Assembly (NCBI GenBank): GCA_002840685.1
Contig: PHBU01000004.1
Location: 1 to 64,000, forward strand
DNA: 64,000 nucleotides
Direction of reading: 5' to 3'
Source of the DNA: Chloroflexi bacterium HGW-Chloroflexi-6
GTDB taxonomy: Bacteria > Chloroflexota > Anaerolineae > Anaerolineales > Villigracilaceae
Positions 49,673 to 58,841 of the stretch are shown in pieces. Position 1 is the stretch's first letter; each line of letters begins with the position of its first letter. The translations under genes and the position numbers were made by a program. The notes below the pieces were generated by a model. It saw nothing but the letters and a program-made list of their open reading frames with translations. It was not told the origin of the DNA and ran no database searches.

Positions 49673-51157
49673 TCAAAGCTTGGATGAACTGACTTTTTTG
49701 AAATCGATAAATCCACGTTCGATATTGGTGTCTATTAATTGTACGCTCACTTGTTCTCCAACGTCCATTCCTTCAAAGCCCTGAACAACCTTGCCTTCGA
49801 CCGGAACGCTGAGAAGCCGGACCCAGGTGCCTTTTTCGGAAGCGCCAGTAACGATTGCATCGAACTTCTCACCAATTCTGGATTCAAGCAGCAGCGCCGC
49901 TGCCGACTTTTCCACCTGGCGCTCGACTTTATTTACCGCGTCTTCAGTTTTGGTGCAATGAGCGGCAAGATCATCCAGTTCATCTTTGCTGTAGGGGGCA
50001 GGTTTTGCATCCAGGGCGGCTTTCAACAATCGCTGTGTCAGCAGATCGGGGTAGCGGCGGTTGGGGGCTGTCGAGTGCGCATAGTCTTTGACGGCCAGCC
50101 CAAAGTGCCCTGGCGCATCTCCGCCCGGAATCTCCGCTGCATATTCACCGGCACCCAAAAGTTTGACCACAGCCAGTGAGAGATCAGGAAAGCGCAGAGG
50201 GTTGGCAGCTTTTTGCTGAACGAGAAACTCATCCAGCGCTTTTGAATCTGGCTCGGCAGGGAGTGTGTAGTTGTTGCTTCGGGCGATCTCAACGATTCGT
50301 TCCCATCTTTTGGGGGTGCGCACCACTCGCCGGATTGAGGGAAAGCCGCGGGCCGAGAGAAAGCGGGCCGTGATACCGTTGGCCGCGATCATGAAATCTT
50401 CAATGATCTGTTTTGCGCTATTCTTTTCGTCTGCATCGAGGGAATAGAGTTGATCGCCATCAAAGACCAGTTTGGCCTCGATGGTTTCAAGGCTTAGTGC
50501 CCCGTTAATGTGCCGTAATTTTTTCAGCCTTTGGGCCGCCTGGTCTTGCAATTGTAAAATCTCGGCCAGCCCAGGCACTTCGGCCATCTCATCGGGCATC
50601 TCGCCTTTTTTGTCCAGCCAGGCAGCGACGCTGTTGTAGGCCAGTTTGGCGTGATTGCGCACCCAGGCTCTGTAAATTTTTGAATCTTGCAGCGTACCCT
50701 GTTCATCCACCACCATTTCAACGATGACGGCAAGGCGGTCCTGGTCGAAATTGAGGGATGTAATATCGGTGGAAATTTCTTCCGGCAGCATCGGGAATAT
50801 CTGTGCTGCGGTATAGGCCGAGGTGGTGTTGTGGCGCGCGTGCTTATCGAGCTCAGAATCATTCTTTACGAACGTGTCCACGTCGGCAATCGCAACGAGG
50901 ATTTTGATCCTGCCGTCAGGCAGCGCTTCGGCAAAGGTTAGCTGGTCCAAGTCGCGCGAATCATCATTGTCAAGAGAAGCCCAGAGCAAGTTGCACTTAT
51001 CGCGGACGGTGCTTTCATCGCCCGGCGCAGAAAGTCTCAGCCGTTTTAATTCGGCGATCACAGCACCGGAAAAATCAGGGAGCAAGCCTCGTTCGAGCAT
51101 GGCTTGACGGGCGATCTTCTGTAAAATGGCGCGATGGTTTGGGTTATTTGCATTCAT
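49673..51157 (-). CDS. RNase II/R-family exoribonuclease, short form
   Basis: A 494-residue 3'-5' exoribonuclease. The RNB domain covers about 45-400. The acidic catalytic loop is in WASLDNDDSRDLDQLTFAEAL (about 60-80), and DYAHSTAPNRRYPDLLTQRLL is the signature near its end. The N-terminal cold-shock domains of E. coli RNase R are missing or reduced to about 45 residues, and a short S1-like domain is present at about 415-490 (FDAIVTGASEKGTWVRLL). It resembles the short RNB proteins of other bacteria more than full RNase R. Confidence 0.9.
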   Translation of the reverse strand: MNANNPNHRAILQKIARQAMLERGLLPDFSGAVIAELKRLRLSAPGDESTVRDKCNLLWASLDNDDSRDLDQLTFAEALPDGRIKILVAIADVDTFVKNDSELDKHARHNTTSAYTAAQIFPMLPEEISTDITSLNFDQDRLAVIVEMVVDEQGTLQDSKIYRAWVRNHAKLAYNSVAAWLDKKGEMPDEMAEVPGLAEILQLQDQAAQRLKKLRHINGALSLETIEAKLVFDGDQLYSLDADEKNSAKQIIEDFMIAANGITARFLSARGFPSIRRVVRTPKRWERIVEIARSNNYTLPAEPDSKALDEFLVQQKAANPLRFPDLSLAVVKLLGAGEYAAEIPGGDAPGHFGLAVKDYAHSTAPNRRYPDLLTQRLLKAALDAKPAPYSKDELDDLAAHCTKTEDAVNKVERQVEKSAAALLLESRIGEKFDAIVTGASEKGTWVRLLSVPVEGKVVQGFEGMDVGEQVSVQLIDTNIERGFIDFKKVSSSKL

Positions 51158-51178
51158 GGTTGTTCTCCGCGGTGGAGA

Positions 51179-51343
51179 TTATTCCCCTGCGGTTTTTTTC
51201 GGGGCGCGATGTGCGTTCGGCGAACGATAAACGGTGCCATCCTTGCGGGCGGCCTGTTTTATTCTGCGGGTGTTGGCGCGCTGTCCTTTGGAAGGTCGTT
51301 TGGTGGTTGTTTTGTTTGTTGTTTTATCTGTTTCGGTTGCCAT
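51179..51343 (-). CDS. Small basic protein, 54 residues
   Basis: ATG at 51341-51343 with a clear AAGGAG site, stop TAA at 51179-51181. The product is rich in Lys, Arg, Thr and Ala (TTTKRPSKGQRANTRRIKQA). It is probably disordered and may bind nucleic acid. It follows the radical SAM gene and precedes the RNase gene by 21 bp in the same direction. No family recognised. Confidence 0.65.
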   Translation of the reverse strand: MATETDKTTNKTTTKRPSKGQRANTRRIKQAARKDGTVYRSPNAHRAPKKTAGE

Positions 51344-51428
51344 GGGTGTTGCTCCTTGTTTGGTGTTGAGCTTGTGAAGTGGATTGCCTCAGGCAGGAAT
51401 TGACCTGGATGAATTTATCTCGTTCCTG

Positions 51429-52907
51429 TTAGTTGATGTGCAGCGCAACCACTTGCCGGAAATGAAAGCCGTAAATGGCAAAGGTGATCGCCAGCGGAAA
51501 CAGGCGCGGCCGCCGGAAAAGCGTCCAGAAAAAGAGCCGCCAGTAGTGGGTGCGTTCCACACCTCGGATTCCCAACTGGTAGATGGATCGCCATAGTGCC
51601 AGAACGTACTGGGGCTCCATGTGGATTCTGATTTGGGGCGGCTGGTATTCGCGCAGAAAGGTCAGGATGCGCTCGTAATAAAACTTTGGCGCATAGATAT
51701 GGCTTAGAATCTTGCGATAGCCATCCCGCAGCGGCTCAAGCCCCATTTTGGGGATGATGTTGGTCGAGCCATCTACGTTGTCGCCCGAAAATTCATTCAC
51801 CAGGCGACCTTCTTGTTCCATACGTTCGTATAACTTTGTTCCAAACGGGGCTTGCAACAACCCGACCATGGCTGTTACGATGCCGCTTTTCTGGATGAAA
51901 TCAATTTGCTGTTGAAAAACTGCGGGGGAATCGTTGTCAAAGCCAACGATAAAGCCGCCCTGCACCTGAAGGCCTGCACGCTGGAGCTGCTTGACGCTCT
52001 CCACCAGATCGCGACCCTTGTTTTGGTTTTTATTGCATTCGGCCAGGCTGTCTTCGTTGGGCGTTTCAATTCCGACAAATACTGTATCAAAGCCGGCTTG
52101 AACCATGAGTTTGAGCAAAACCGGATCATTGGCCAGGTTGATGGAGGCTTCTGTGCTGAAAGGCATGCCTGTTTTGCCCTTACGCCATTCAATTAAGGCC
52201 GGAAGCACCTCGTTCTTGATATGCTTCTTGTTACCAATAAAATTGTCATCTACGAAGAAGATGCTCTTGCGCCATCCCAGCGCGTAAAGGCTATCCAACT
52301 CGGCGATAATCTGTGCCGCGGTCTTGGTGCGTGGTTGATGTCCTAATAGTGCCGTTACATTGCAAAAGTCGCAGGTGAAAGGGCAGCCGCGAGAGAATTG
52401 GATACTGACCGTATCGTAATTTTTCAGATTGGCCAGACTCCAGATTGGCGCAGGAGTTTGATGGATGTCTGGATACTCATTTGTCGCGTAGATATGCTGT
52501 GCGTGTCCAAGCGATAGATCTGCCAGAAAAGGCGGCAAGGTTAACTCTGCTTCATTCAGCACGAAATAATCCACAGTTGGGAACTTTTCATGTTCAATGG
52601 TGAACAATGGTCCGCCCGCCACAACCTTGACCCCGGCCTGTTTGCAGCGAGCAATGAGCGCATGCGCTGAAGAGCGTTGCACAATCATGGCGCTGATGAA
52701 GGCAAAATCTGCCCATGCCAGATCTTTTTCGGTAAGGTTGGCCACGTTGAGATCAACCAACCGCTTTTCCCATTCTGGAGGCAGCATCGCCGCCACGGTC
52801 AACAGACCCAACGGAGGCGCGCCTGCCTTTTTGTGGATAAATTTGAGGGCGTGTTTGAAACTCCAAAAGGTGTCTGGAAACTCGGGGTAAACAAGCAGAA
52901 TTTTCAC
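51429..52907 (-). CDS. B12-binding radical SAM enzyme
   Basis: A 492-residue enzyme. The cobalamin-binding Rossmann domain is at about 1-140 (VKILLVYPEFPDTFWSF, then GVKVVAGGPLFT). The radical SAM cluster motif is RGCPFTCDFC (about 178-187). The C-terminal part (about 390-492) matches the DUF4070-type tail of this family, and ends in a membrane-like aromatic stretch. Related enzymes methylate unactivated carbons, for example in hopanoids, but the substrate here is open. The GTG start at 52907 has a perfect AAAGGAGG site; a TTG 27 bp upstream is less likely. Confidence 0.92.
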   Translation of the reverse strand: MKILLVYPEFPDTFWSFKHALKFIHKKAGAPPLGLLTVAAMLPPEWEKRLVDLNVANLTEKDLAWADFAFISAMIVQRSSAHALIARCKQAGVKVVAGGPLFTIEHEKFPTVDYFVLNEAELTLPPFLADLSLGHAQHIYATNEYPDIHQTPAPIWSLANLKNYDTVSIQFSRGCPFTCDFCNVTALLGHQPRTKTAAQIIAELDSLYALGWRKSIFFVDDNFIGNKKHIKNEVLPALIEWRKGKTGMPFSTEASINLANDPVLLKLMVQAGFDTVFVGIETPNEDSLAECNKNQNKGRDLVESVKQLQRAGLQVQGGFIVGFDNDSPAVFQQQIDFIQKSGIVTAMVGLLQAPFGTKLYERMEQEGRLVNEFSGDNVDGSTNIIPKMGLEPLRDGYRKILSHIYAPKFYYERILTFLREYQPPQIRIHMEPQYVLALWRSIYQLGIRGVERTHYWRLFFWTLFRRPRLFPLAITFAIYGFHFRQVVALHIN

Positions 52908-52997
52908 TGCTGCCTCCTTTTGTTTTTGTGTCAAAATATCAAGCCGGTCATGTTTCTGCTGCTTGCGTGACCTGCTGTATAAGCTTGAATGTTCAAA

Positions 52998-53117
52998 CTA
53001 CGGTATTGCGTTCACTTTTGCCTTTGAAAACCAGTATATCCAGCCGTAGACAAGCACGGCTGGATATGCCAGTAGAGTAAGCAAATCCATGGCGAGAAAG
53101 ATCAAATTCAGCTTCAT
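52998..53117 (-). CDS. Very small membrane protein, 39 residues
   Basis: ATG at 53115-53117 with a strong AAGGAG site, stop TAG at 52998-53000. The product is a single hydrophobic hairpin or helix (IFLAMDLLTLLAYPAVLVYG) followed by a short basic end. It is probably an inner-membrane peptide. No family recognised. Confidence 0.6.
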   Translation of the reverse strand: MKLNLIFLAMDLLTLLAYPAVLVYGWIYWFSKAKVNAIP

Positions 53118-53173
53118 TGCTTGTTCTCCTTGAGATGGCCAAGCCTGCAGCCACTGTCGCATTGTTCAGATGC

Positions 53174-53359
53174 TTACTTACTTTTTTGCTTTTCTGCCGA
53201 TGGACTTACACCAGTTCTGCTGAGCGGCAAGCTCTTGTCTTTCATTAAAGACTGCACTGACGATGAGTCGCCCTGGCGCGCACTGGAGGAGCCTGTGTTT
53301 TGATTTGAAATTGCCTTTGATGTTTTAGGTTTACGCTTGCTGACGCCTTTACGTCCCAT
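53174..53359 (-). CDS. Small basic Ser/Lys-rich protein, 61 residues
   Basis: A 61-residue protein starting MGRKGVSKRKPKTSKAISNQ, with an AGAGGA ribosome site. It is rich in Lys, Ser and Gln and probably disordered. The ATG lies about 45 bp downstream of a copy of the two-hairpin element. The product resembles the other small basic protein (51179-51343) only in composition. Function unknown. Confidence 0.65.
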   Translation of the reverse strand: MGRKGVSKRKPKTSKAISNQNTGSSSARQGDSSSVQSLMKDKSLPLSRTGVSPSAEKQKSK

Positions 53360-53403
53360 GTTGTTTTCCTCTTTTGTTGTAGAATTTGTTTATTACTCAT
53401 CTT

Positions 53404-53468
53404 ACAACAAACGCTCCCCGGTCACATCCATCGACCGGGGAGTATTTATCTCCGCCACTTGGGGGAGA
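53404..53468 (-). repeat. Two-hairpin intergenic element, copy 1
   Basis: Hairpin 1 is CTCCCCGGTC (53414-53423) with its exact inverse (53433-53442). Hairpin 2 is CTCCGCCACTTGGGGGAG (53450-53467). It lies upstream of the leftward small basic gene. Copies 2 and 3 are at 56092 and 62282. On the leftward strand each copy ends in TTrTAaGAT-like sequence that could be a -10. Confidence 0.75.
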
Positions 53469-53603
53469 TAGGCTCGGGAAGTTGAGTCTGCCCGGCTGCG
53501 TTAAATTGATTCGGCATCATAATCCGCCGCAGGAGCCGCGAGGATGGCAGCCTTTTTGAAGTGATGCGTTATGGCCTCAGTTCACTCTGGGGAACAGCTT
53601 GAA

Positions 53604-54008
53604 CTAAAAAATATCGTATTGAGAGCGGGTGGGGAAGCGTTCCCGAACTTTTTTGGCAACCTGCTGGTCTGTTAATTTACCGGTGGTTTCCAGCGTGATG
53701 CTATATTCTGCCAAGCCTGTCAGCTCAAGCCGTTTCTTGAGTTCATCCTTGGCTTCTCCAGGCCCAAAAATTTGAATTGCTTCGGCATCATTGATGTGTG
53801 CGATTACTTTATCATAATATTCACCGAGGCGGTTCCAATAGCGTTTGTCGCGTGCGTCTTCTGGTGTGCCATCTCCGGGTGTGGTGCTGGAGAAGCGAAT
53901 GAAATCTTCCATATGAGAAGTAATGATCTTGCGTTCTTCACCATCTTCAGAAATGCTCACGATAACTGCCTTGTCGTTGTCAAACCACAAACCAACTTTT
54001 TTATTCAT
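53604..54008 (-). CDS. Small 'GPGEAK' protein, baeRF-like, copy 2
   Basis: A 134-residue protein, the same length as the one at 48488 and clearly related: GLWFDNDKAVIVSI, EAIQIFGPGEAKDELKKRL and GKLTDQQVAKKVRERFP align throughout. The middle differs. The likeness to baeRF or host-attachment proteins is tentative. The start has an AAGGAT site. Two diverged copies within 5 kb suggest a local duplication with separate roles. Confidence 0.75.
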   Translation of the reverse strand: MNKKVGLWFDNDKAVIVSISEDGEERKIITSHMEDFIRFSSTTPGDGTPEDARDKRYWNRLGEYYDKVIAHINDAEAIQIFGPGEAKDELKKRLELTGLAEYSITLETTGKLTDQQVAKKVRERFPTRSQYDIF

Positions 54009-54121
54009 TGAACTTATCCTTTTGGGTTATATTTTTAAATAAATAACAGATAGCTTCACTGTTTGTGTTTCTTCTTGTCAGGTTTATGCGCCTGACCTTG
54101 CTTTATTCCTTCCTGGAACGA

Positions 54122-55981
54122 TCACCAATGACCTGTGAGTAAATATAAATACTGCATGAACACATCGACCACCTGCGGATCGAAATGCGTTCCTGATGAT
54201 GTACGGATGTGTTCGCGCACTTTTCCTTCCGGCCAGGCAGCGCGGTAAGGGCGGTCTGAGCTTAAAGCATCCCAGACATCTACAACGGCAAAAATGCGTG
54301 CCGCCAGAGGAATCTGATCAGCTTTTAGTCCTTGGGGATACCCGGAACCATCCCATTTTTCATGATGGCAGTAGGGAATTTCCAGCGCCAGTCGCAGATA
54401 GCGAATGGGAGCCAGCATTTCATAGGCAAATGTTGGGTGCTGTCTCATTGCCACCCATTCTTCGTCTGTCAGCGGGCCAGGCTTGTGCAGAATCCCATCT
54501 GGGATACCCATTTTGCCGATATCGTGCAAGAGTGAACCCCATCGTACTTGCACCAGTTCTTCCTGACGCAAGCCGAAGCCGTGCGCAAGTTTCACCGTTA
54601 TCTGTGTTACCCGTTGGGTGTGTCCTTCGGTCTCTTTGTCGCGCAGGTCAAGTGCGCGTGACCAGCCTTCTATTGTGGCATCATAGGCCAGGGTAATTTC
54701 CGAGTTGGAGCGTTGCAGGCTGTCAAATAAGGTGACATTCTCGATAGCGATTGCTGCTTGCCTGCCCAGGGCATATAGAAAGTCGAACCAATCTACATCG
54801 GGCTCAAGCATCGAGCGCTGGAAAACTTCCAGTACGCCCTTGACCTGCCCTTTGGTAGTCAATGGCACACCGTAGTAGCAGACAAAATCATCATCCGCCC
54901 AATAAATTTCCGGTTTATTTGGCTCAGCGCTCAGGTTTTTGATTCTGACCAGTTGACGTTCCCACGCGGCGCGGCCGGCATAACCCTCACCCATTCGTAC
55001 TTGTGCTCTTTGAATGGCTTTGGTACGGAATCCACGCTCAACGCCAAACTCCAGTATTTGTGAATTGGAATTTAATATTAGAATGTCAGCTGCATCAACG
55101 CCGAGTTCGATTATAACGTGGGTTAGAATTTCTGAAAGGCTCAGTTCCAGATCAAAATTAGCGGCGATGACTCGATCGATGGTGCTCAGGGCAGTCAGGC
55201 GCTCAAGTTGCTGCTTACTTCTTGCTTCTGCCCGCTTGCGCGCGGTGATGTCTCGAGCGATTCCTTGGAAACCGGTAATATCTTTACCGTTGTAATGTGG
55301 AGCCGAGAGTACTTCGACATAATGTGTCTTTCCGTCTTTTCCGCGAACCGCGTATTCTATCGTTGTCTCGAGGCTGTTCCCTTCGAGGATTTTTGTCAGC
55401 TTTTTTCTGTATTGTTCCAAATATTGTTCCGGAAAAATATCCCAAATGCTCAAGGAAAGGAAATCTGCCTCACTGAACCCGAGTTCCTTACACATTGCGT
55501 TATTAACGGTTAATATCTTTCCCGATGATTCGATGATGAAGACACCGTCTGAACTTTGGTTGACAAGATCGTAATATTTCTTCTCATTCTCTTGCAGCGC
55601 AAAGATGATTTGTTTGTGTTCAGTAATGTCACGGATATTGCATTGGATCACTTTTTCGCCGCCCACCAGGTAAACATTGCTTACAAATTCAACTTGAATT
55701 AAGCGCCCGTCTTTTGTTTTGAGCGGCAAATTTTCGTAGCGAATGTATTGGCTTTCTTGAAGCGCTTCAAAAGCCGCCTGGCTGGCATCAATATCCCTGA
55801 ACGCGCCGACTTCCCAGAGCTTTTTTTCAACAAACTCTTCGTATGAATATCCCAGCATTTTTATCAGGAACGGGTTGACATCCTCGATCATTCCTGATTC
55901 GGCATTTAAGATTAAAATCCCGTCCTGGGCGGCTTCAAACAGGCGGCGATAACGAAGCTCTGAATTTTTCAGCGTTTGCAT
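54122..55981 (-). CDS. PAS-PAS-GAF-HD-GYP c-di-GMP phosphodiesterase
   Basis: A protein of about 619 residues. PAS 1 spans about 5-120 (YRRLFEAAQDGILILNAESG) and PAS 2 about 130-250 (YDLVNQSSDGVFIIESSGKI). A GAF domain follows at about 265-420. The HD-GYP domain ends it: HTQRVTQITVKLAHGFG, LLHDIGKMGIPDGIL (HD) and HHEKWDGSGYPQGL (GYP). It should degrade cyclic di-GMP. The start is uncertain: the frame is open to 56242, but that part runs through the two-hairpin element. I chose the ATG aligned with the paralogous PAS kinase (MQxLxxSELRYRRLF). An ATG at 56020 is an alternative. Confidence 0.9.
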   Translation of the reverse strand: MQTLKNSELRYRRLFEAAQDGILILNAESGMIEDVNPFLIKMLGYSYEEFVEKKLWEVGAFRDIDASQAAFEALQESQYIRYENLPLKTKDGRLIQVEFVSNVYLVGGEKVIQCNIRDITEHKQIIFALQENEKKYYDLVNQSSDGVFIIESSGKILTVNNAMCKELGFSEADFLSLSIWDIFPEQYLEQYRKKLTKILEGNSLETTIEYAVRGKDGKTHYVEVLSAPHYNGKDITGFQGIARDITARKRAEARSKQQLERLTALSTIDRVIAANFDLELSLSEILTHVIIELGVDAADILILNSNSQILEFGVERGFRTKAIQRAQVRMGEGYAGRAAWERQLVRIKNLSAEPNKPEIYWADDDFVCYYGVPLTTKGQVKGVLEVFQRSMLEPDVDWFDFLYALGRQAAIAIENVTLFDSLQRSNSEITLAYDATIEGWSRALDLRDKETEGHTQRVTQITVKLAHGFGLRQEELVQVRWGSLLHDIGKMGIPDGILHKPGPLTDEEWVAMRQHPTFAYEMLAPIRYLRLALEIPYCHHEKWDGSGYPQGLKADQIPLAARIFAVVDVWDALSSDRPYRAAWPEGKVREHIRTSSGTHFDPQVVDVFMQYLYLLTGHW

Positions 55982-56091
55982 GGTTACAACTCGACTTTGC
56001 TGGGTGTTCATCAGGAGCATGATGAACTTCTTTCTTGCACAGATCAGACGATCATTCCGAGCATTCAAATAAAAATACCAGCAATTCATCC

Positions 56092-56157
56092 TATAACAAA
56101 TCCTCTCCGGGCGCATCCAACAACCGGGGAGGATTTGTCTCCGCCACTTGGGGGAGG
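56092..56157 (-). repeat. Two-hairpin intergenic element, copy 2
   Basis: Hairpin 1 is TCCTCTCCGG (56101-56110) with CCGGGGAGGA (56124-56133), one wobble position. Hairpin 2 is at 56138-56157. It lies between clpB and the HD-GYP gene, upstream of the latter. Confidence 0.75.
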
Positions 56158-56183
56158 AGAAATGCAATTGTTTAACCTTGCAG

Positions 56184-58781
56184 TTATGCAGAGGTGGATG
56201 TGTCAGGGGCCAGCGCTGTGAACTCCAACTTTTCCTTGCCACGCTCTACGAGGATGGTTTCGCCTTCATGGAAATCGCCGCTCAATATTTTGAGCGCCAG
56301 CGGATCTTGCAGCTCATGCTGGATGGCCCGCTTGAGGGGGCGGGCGCCGTAATCGGCATCGTAACCGATTTCGGCCAGGTAGGCGCGGGCCTCGGGGCTG
56401 ATTTCCAGCCGGTAGCCGCGCTCTACCAACAGCGCGGAAACGCGCCGAAGCTGGATATCGACAACATGCACCAGATCTTCGCGGCTGAGCGCGTGGAAGA
56501 TGATGATCTCGTCGATGCGGTTTAGAAACTCGGGCCGGAAATGAGCTTGCAGGGTGCGCGTGATCGTATCGCGGGTGACACTGGCAGCCTTGCCGCCCAG
56601 CCACAGTTCGCCGCCCAGGTTGGAGGTCATAACCACCAGCGTGTTGCGAAAGTCCACGGTGCGGCCCTGCCCATCCGTCAGGCGGCCATCGTCCAGCAGT
56701 TGCAGCAGCACGTTGAACACATCCGGGTGGGCTTTCTCGATCTCATCGAATAGAACCACGCTATACGGGCGGCGGCGAATCGATTCGGTCAACTGTCCGC
56801 CTTCCTCGTAGCCGATGTATCCTGGCGGGGCCCCGATCAGGCGGCTGACGGTGTGCTTCTCCTGGTATTCGCTCATATCCACGCGGATCATGGCGCGTTC
56901 ATCGTCAAACATGAACTCGGCCAGGGCGCGCGCCAGCTCGGTCTTGCCAACGCCGGTCGGGCCGAGAAAGATGAATGAACCGAGCGGGCGGTTCGAGTCT
57001 TGCAGGCCGGCCCGGGCGCGGCGCAGGGCGTTCGAAACGGCCCGCAGGGCATCTTCCTGCCCGACAACCCGTTCACGCAGCCGGTTTTCCATGTGGATCA
57101 GCTTCTGGGTTTCGCCTTCCAGCAGCTTGGAGATCGGGATGTGAGTCCAGCGCGAAACGATCTCGGCGATCTCTTCGGCGTCGACTTCCTCTTTGAGCAA
57201 AGCGCCACCCTCAGCCTGCAACGCGTTCATGCGGCGTTCCCCTTCTGCCAGTTCTTTTTCCAGGCCGGGCAGCGTGCCGTAGCGCAGGCGGGCGACCTTT
57301 TCAAGATCAGACTGTCGTTCGGAGCGCTCGATCTCCTGACGTGTCTGGTCGATCTGTTCTTTGGTTGCGCGCAGCTCGGCGATGGCTTTTTTCTCGGTTT
57401 GCCATCGCGCCTGCAGTTCGTGGGATTTTTCTTTCAGATTGGCCAGTTCTTTTTCGAGATTCTCAAGCCGCTCCTTTGACGCTTTGTCCTTCTCCCGTTT
57501 GAGCGCCTGGCGCTCGATCTCGAGCTGCATCACCTGCCGGTCGACCTCGTCCAAGGCCTGTGGCTTCGAATCGATCTCGGTCCGCAGCCGCGCGCCCGCC
57601 TCATCGATCAGGTCGATGGCCTTGTCGGGCAGGAAGCGGTCGCTGATATAGCGCTGCGAAAGCGTGGCAGCCGCAAAAACGGCAGCATCGGTGATGCGCA
57701 CCCCGTGATGGACTTCGTAACGTTCCTTGAGACCGCGCAGGATGCTGATCGTATCCTGTACGGACGGCTCTTCGACGATCACCGGCTGGAAGCGGCGCTC
57801 CAGGGCGGGGTCCTTTTCGATATGTTTGCGATACTCATCCAGCGTGGTCGCGCCGATCAGGTGCAACTCGCCGCGCGCCAGCATGGGCTTGAGCATGTTG
57901 CTGGCGTCCATGGCGCCTTCGGCTGCGCCCGCGCCGACGACCGTGTGCATTTCATCCAAAAACAGGATGATCTCGCCTTCGGAATCAGTGATCTCTTTCA
58001 AGACGGCCTTCAGGCGTTCTTCGAACTCGCCGCGGTACTTGGCGCCCGCCACCAGCGCACCCATATCCAGTTGGACCAGACGTTTGCGCTTCAGCCCCTC
58101 GGGGACATCCCCGTTGATGATGCGCTGGGCCAGGCCCTCGACGATGGCGGTCTTGCCGACACCCGGTTCACCGATCAGGGCCGGGTTGTTCTTGGTGCGG
58201 CGCGAAAGGATCTGGATCGTGCGCCGAATCTCCTCGTCGCGCCCGATGACCGGGTCGAGCTTGCCCTGACGCGCCATGGCGGTCAGATCGCGGCCGTATT
58301 TTTCCAGCGACTGAAAGGTTCCTTCGGGGTTTTCTGTGGTGACGCGTTGTGCGCCGCGCACCTGTTTTAAGGCCGCCAGGATGGCATCCTTGGTCAGGCC
58401 GAACTGGATCAGGCGTTTGCTTTCGCTGCTGTCTGCGAGACCCAACAGGATGTGCTCGGTGGAAACATAATCATCTTGCATACCCTTGGCGTAGCGTTCG
58501 GCGGCAGTCAGAACATCCGCTGCTGGGCGCGACAGATTGATGGACAGGTTGCCGCCCTGAACCTTGGGTTTTTTATCGAGCTCGCTGCTCAGCTCTTCTT
58601 GAAGGGCCTGAGTCCCACCGGATACCTTGGTGACGATGGCCCTGACGATCCCATCCTGTTGTTGGACGAGCGCCAGCAGCAAATGGCCGGGTTCAACAAG
58701 CTGGTGCTGGTAATTTTGGGCAAGATTCTGGGCAGCCAGGACGGCTTCCTGCGATTTTTGGGTAAATTTATCGAGATTCAT
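56184..58781 (-). CDS. clpB: ATP-dependent disaggregase ClpB
   Basis: An 865-residue Hsp104-type chaperone that rescues aggregated proteins with DnaK. The double Clp-N domain is at about 1-145. NBD1 has Walker [19 protein letters not shown] (about 203) and Walker [16 protein letters not shown]. The coiled-coil middle domain spans about 405-520. NBD2 has [17 protein letters not shown] (about 605) and [14 protein letters not shown]. Length and order are normal. No CIRCE or HrcA-type inverted repeat is evident upstream. Confidence 0.97.
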   Translation of the reverse strand: MNLDKFTQKSQEAVLAAQNLAQNYQHQLVEPGHLLLALVQQQDGIVRAIVTKVSGGTQALQEELSSELDKKPKVQGGNLSINLSRPAADVLTAAERYAKGMQDDYVSTEHILLGLADSSESKRLIQFGLTKDAILAALKQVRGAQRVTTENPEGTFQSLEKYGRDLTAMARQGKLDPVIGRDEEIRRTIQILSRRTKNNPALIGEPGVGKTAIVEGLAQRIINGDVPEGLKRKRLVQLDMGALVAGAKYRGEFEERLKAVLKEITDSEGEIILFLDEMHTVVGAGAAEGAMDASNMLKPMLARGELHLIGATTLDEYRKHIEKDPALERRFQPVIVEEPSVQDTISILRGLKERYEVHHGVRITDAAVFAAATLSQRYISDRFLPDKAIDLIDEAGARLRTEIDSKPQALDEVDRQVMQLEIERQALKREKDKASKERLENLEKELANLKEKSHELQARWQTEKKAIAELRATKEQIDQTRQEIERSERQSDLEKVARLRYGTLPGLEKELAEGERRMNALQAEGGALLKEEVDAEEIAEIVSRWTHIPISKLLEGETQKLIHMENRLRERVVGQEDALRAVSNALRRARAGLQDSNRPLGSFIFLGPTGVGKTELARALAEFMFDDERAMIRVDMSEYQEKHTVSRLIGAPPGYIGYEEGGQLTESIRRRPYSVVLFDEIEKAHPDVFNVLLQLLDDGRLTDGQGRTVDFRNTLVVMTSNLGGELWLGGKAASVTRDTITRTLQAHFRPEFLNRIDEIIIFHALSREDLVHVVDIQLRRVSALLVERGYRLEISPEARAYLAEIGYDADYGARPLKRAIQHELQDPLALKILSGDFHEGETILVERGKEKLEFTALAPDTSTSA

Positions 58782-58841
58782 AAAACTCTCCCTAAAAGTT
58801 CGATGATAAAGATTCGGCCAGGCAGTTTTTCAGAAGAGATT

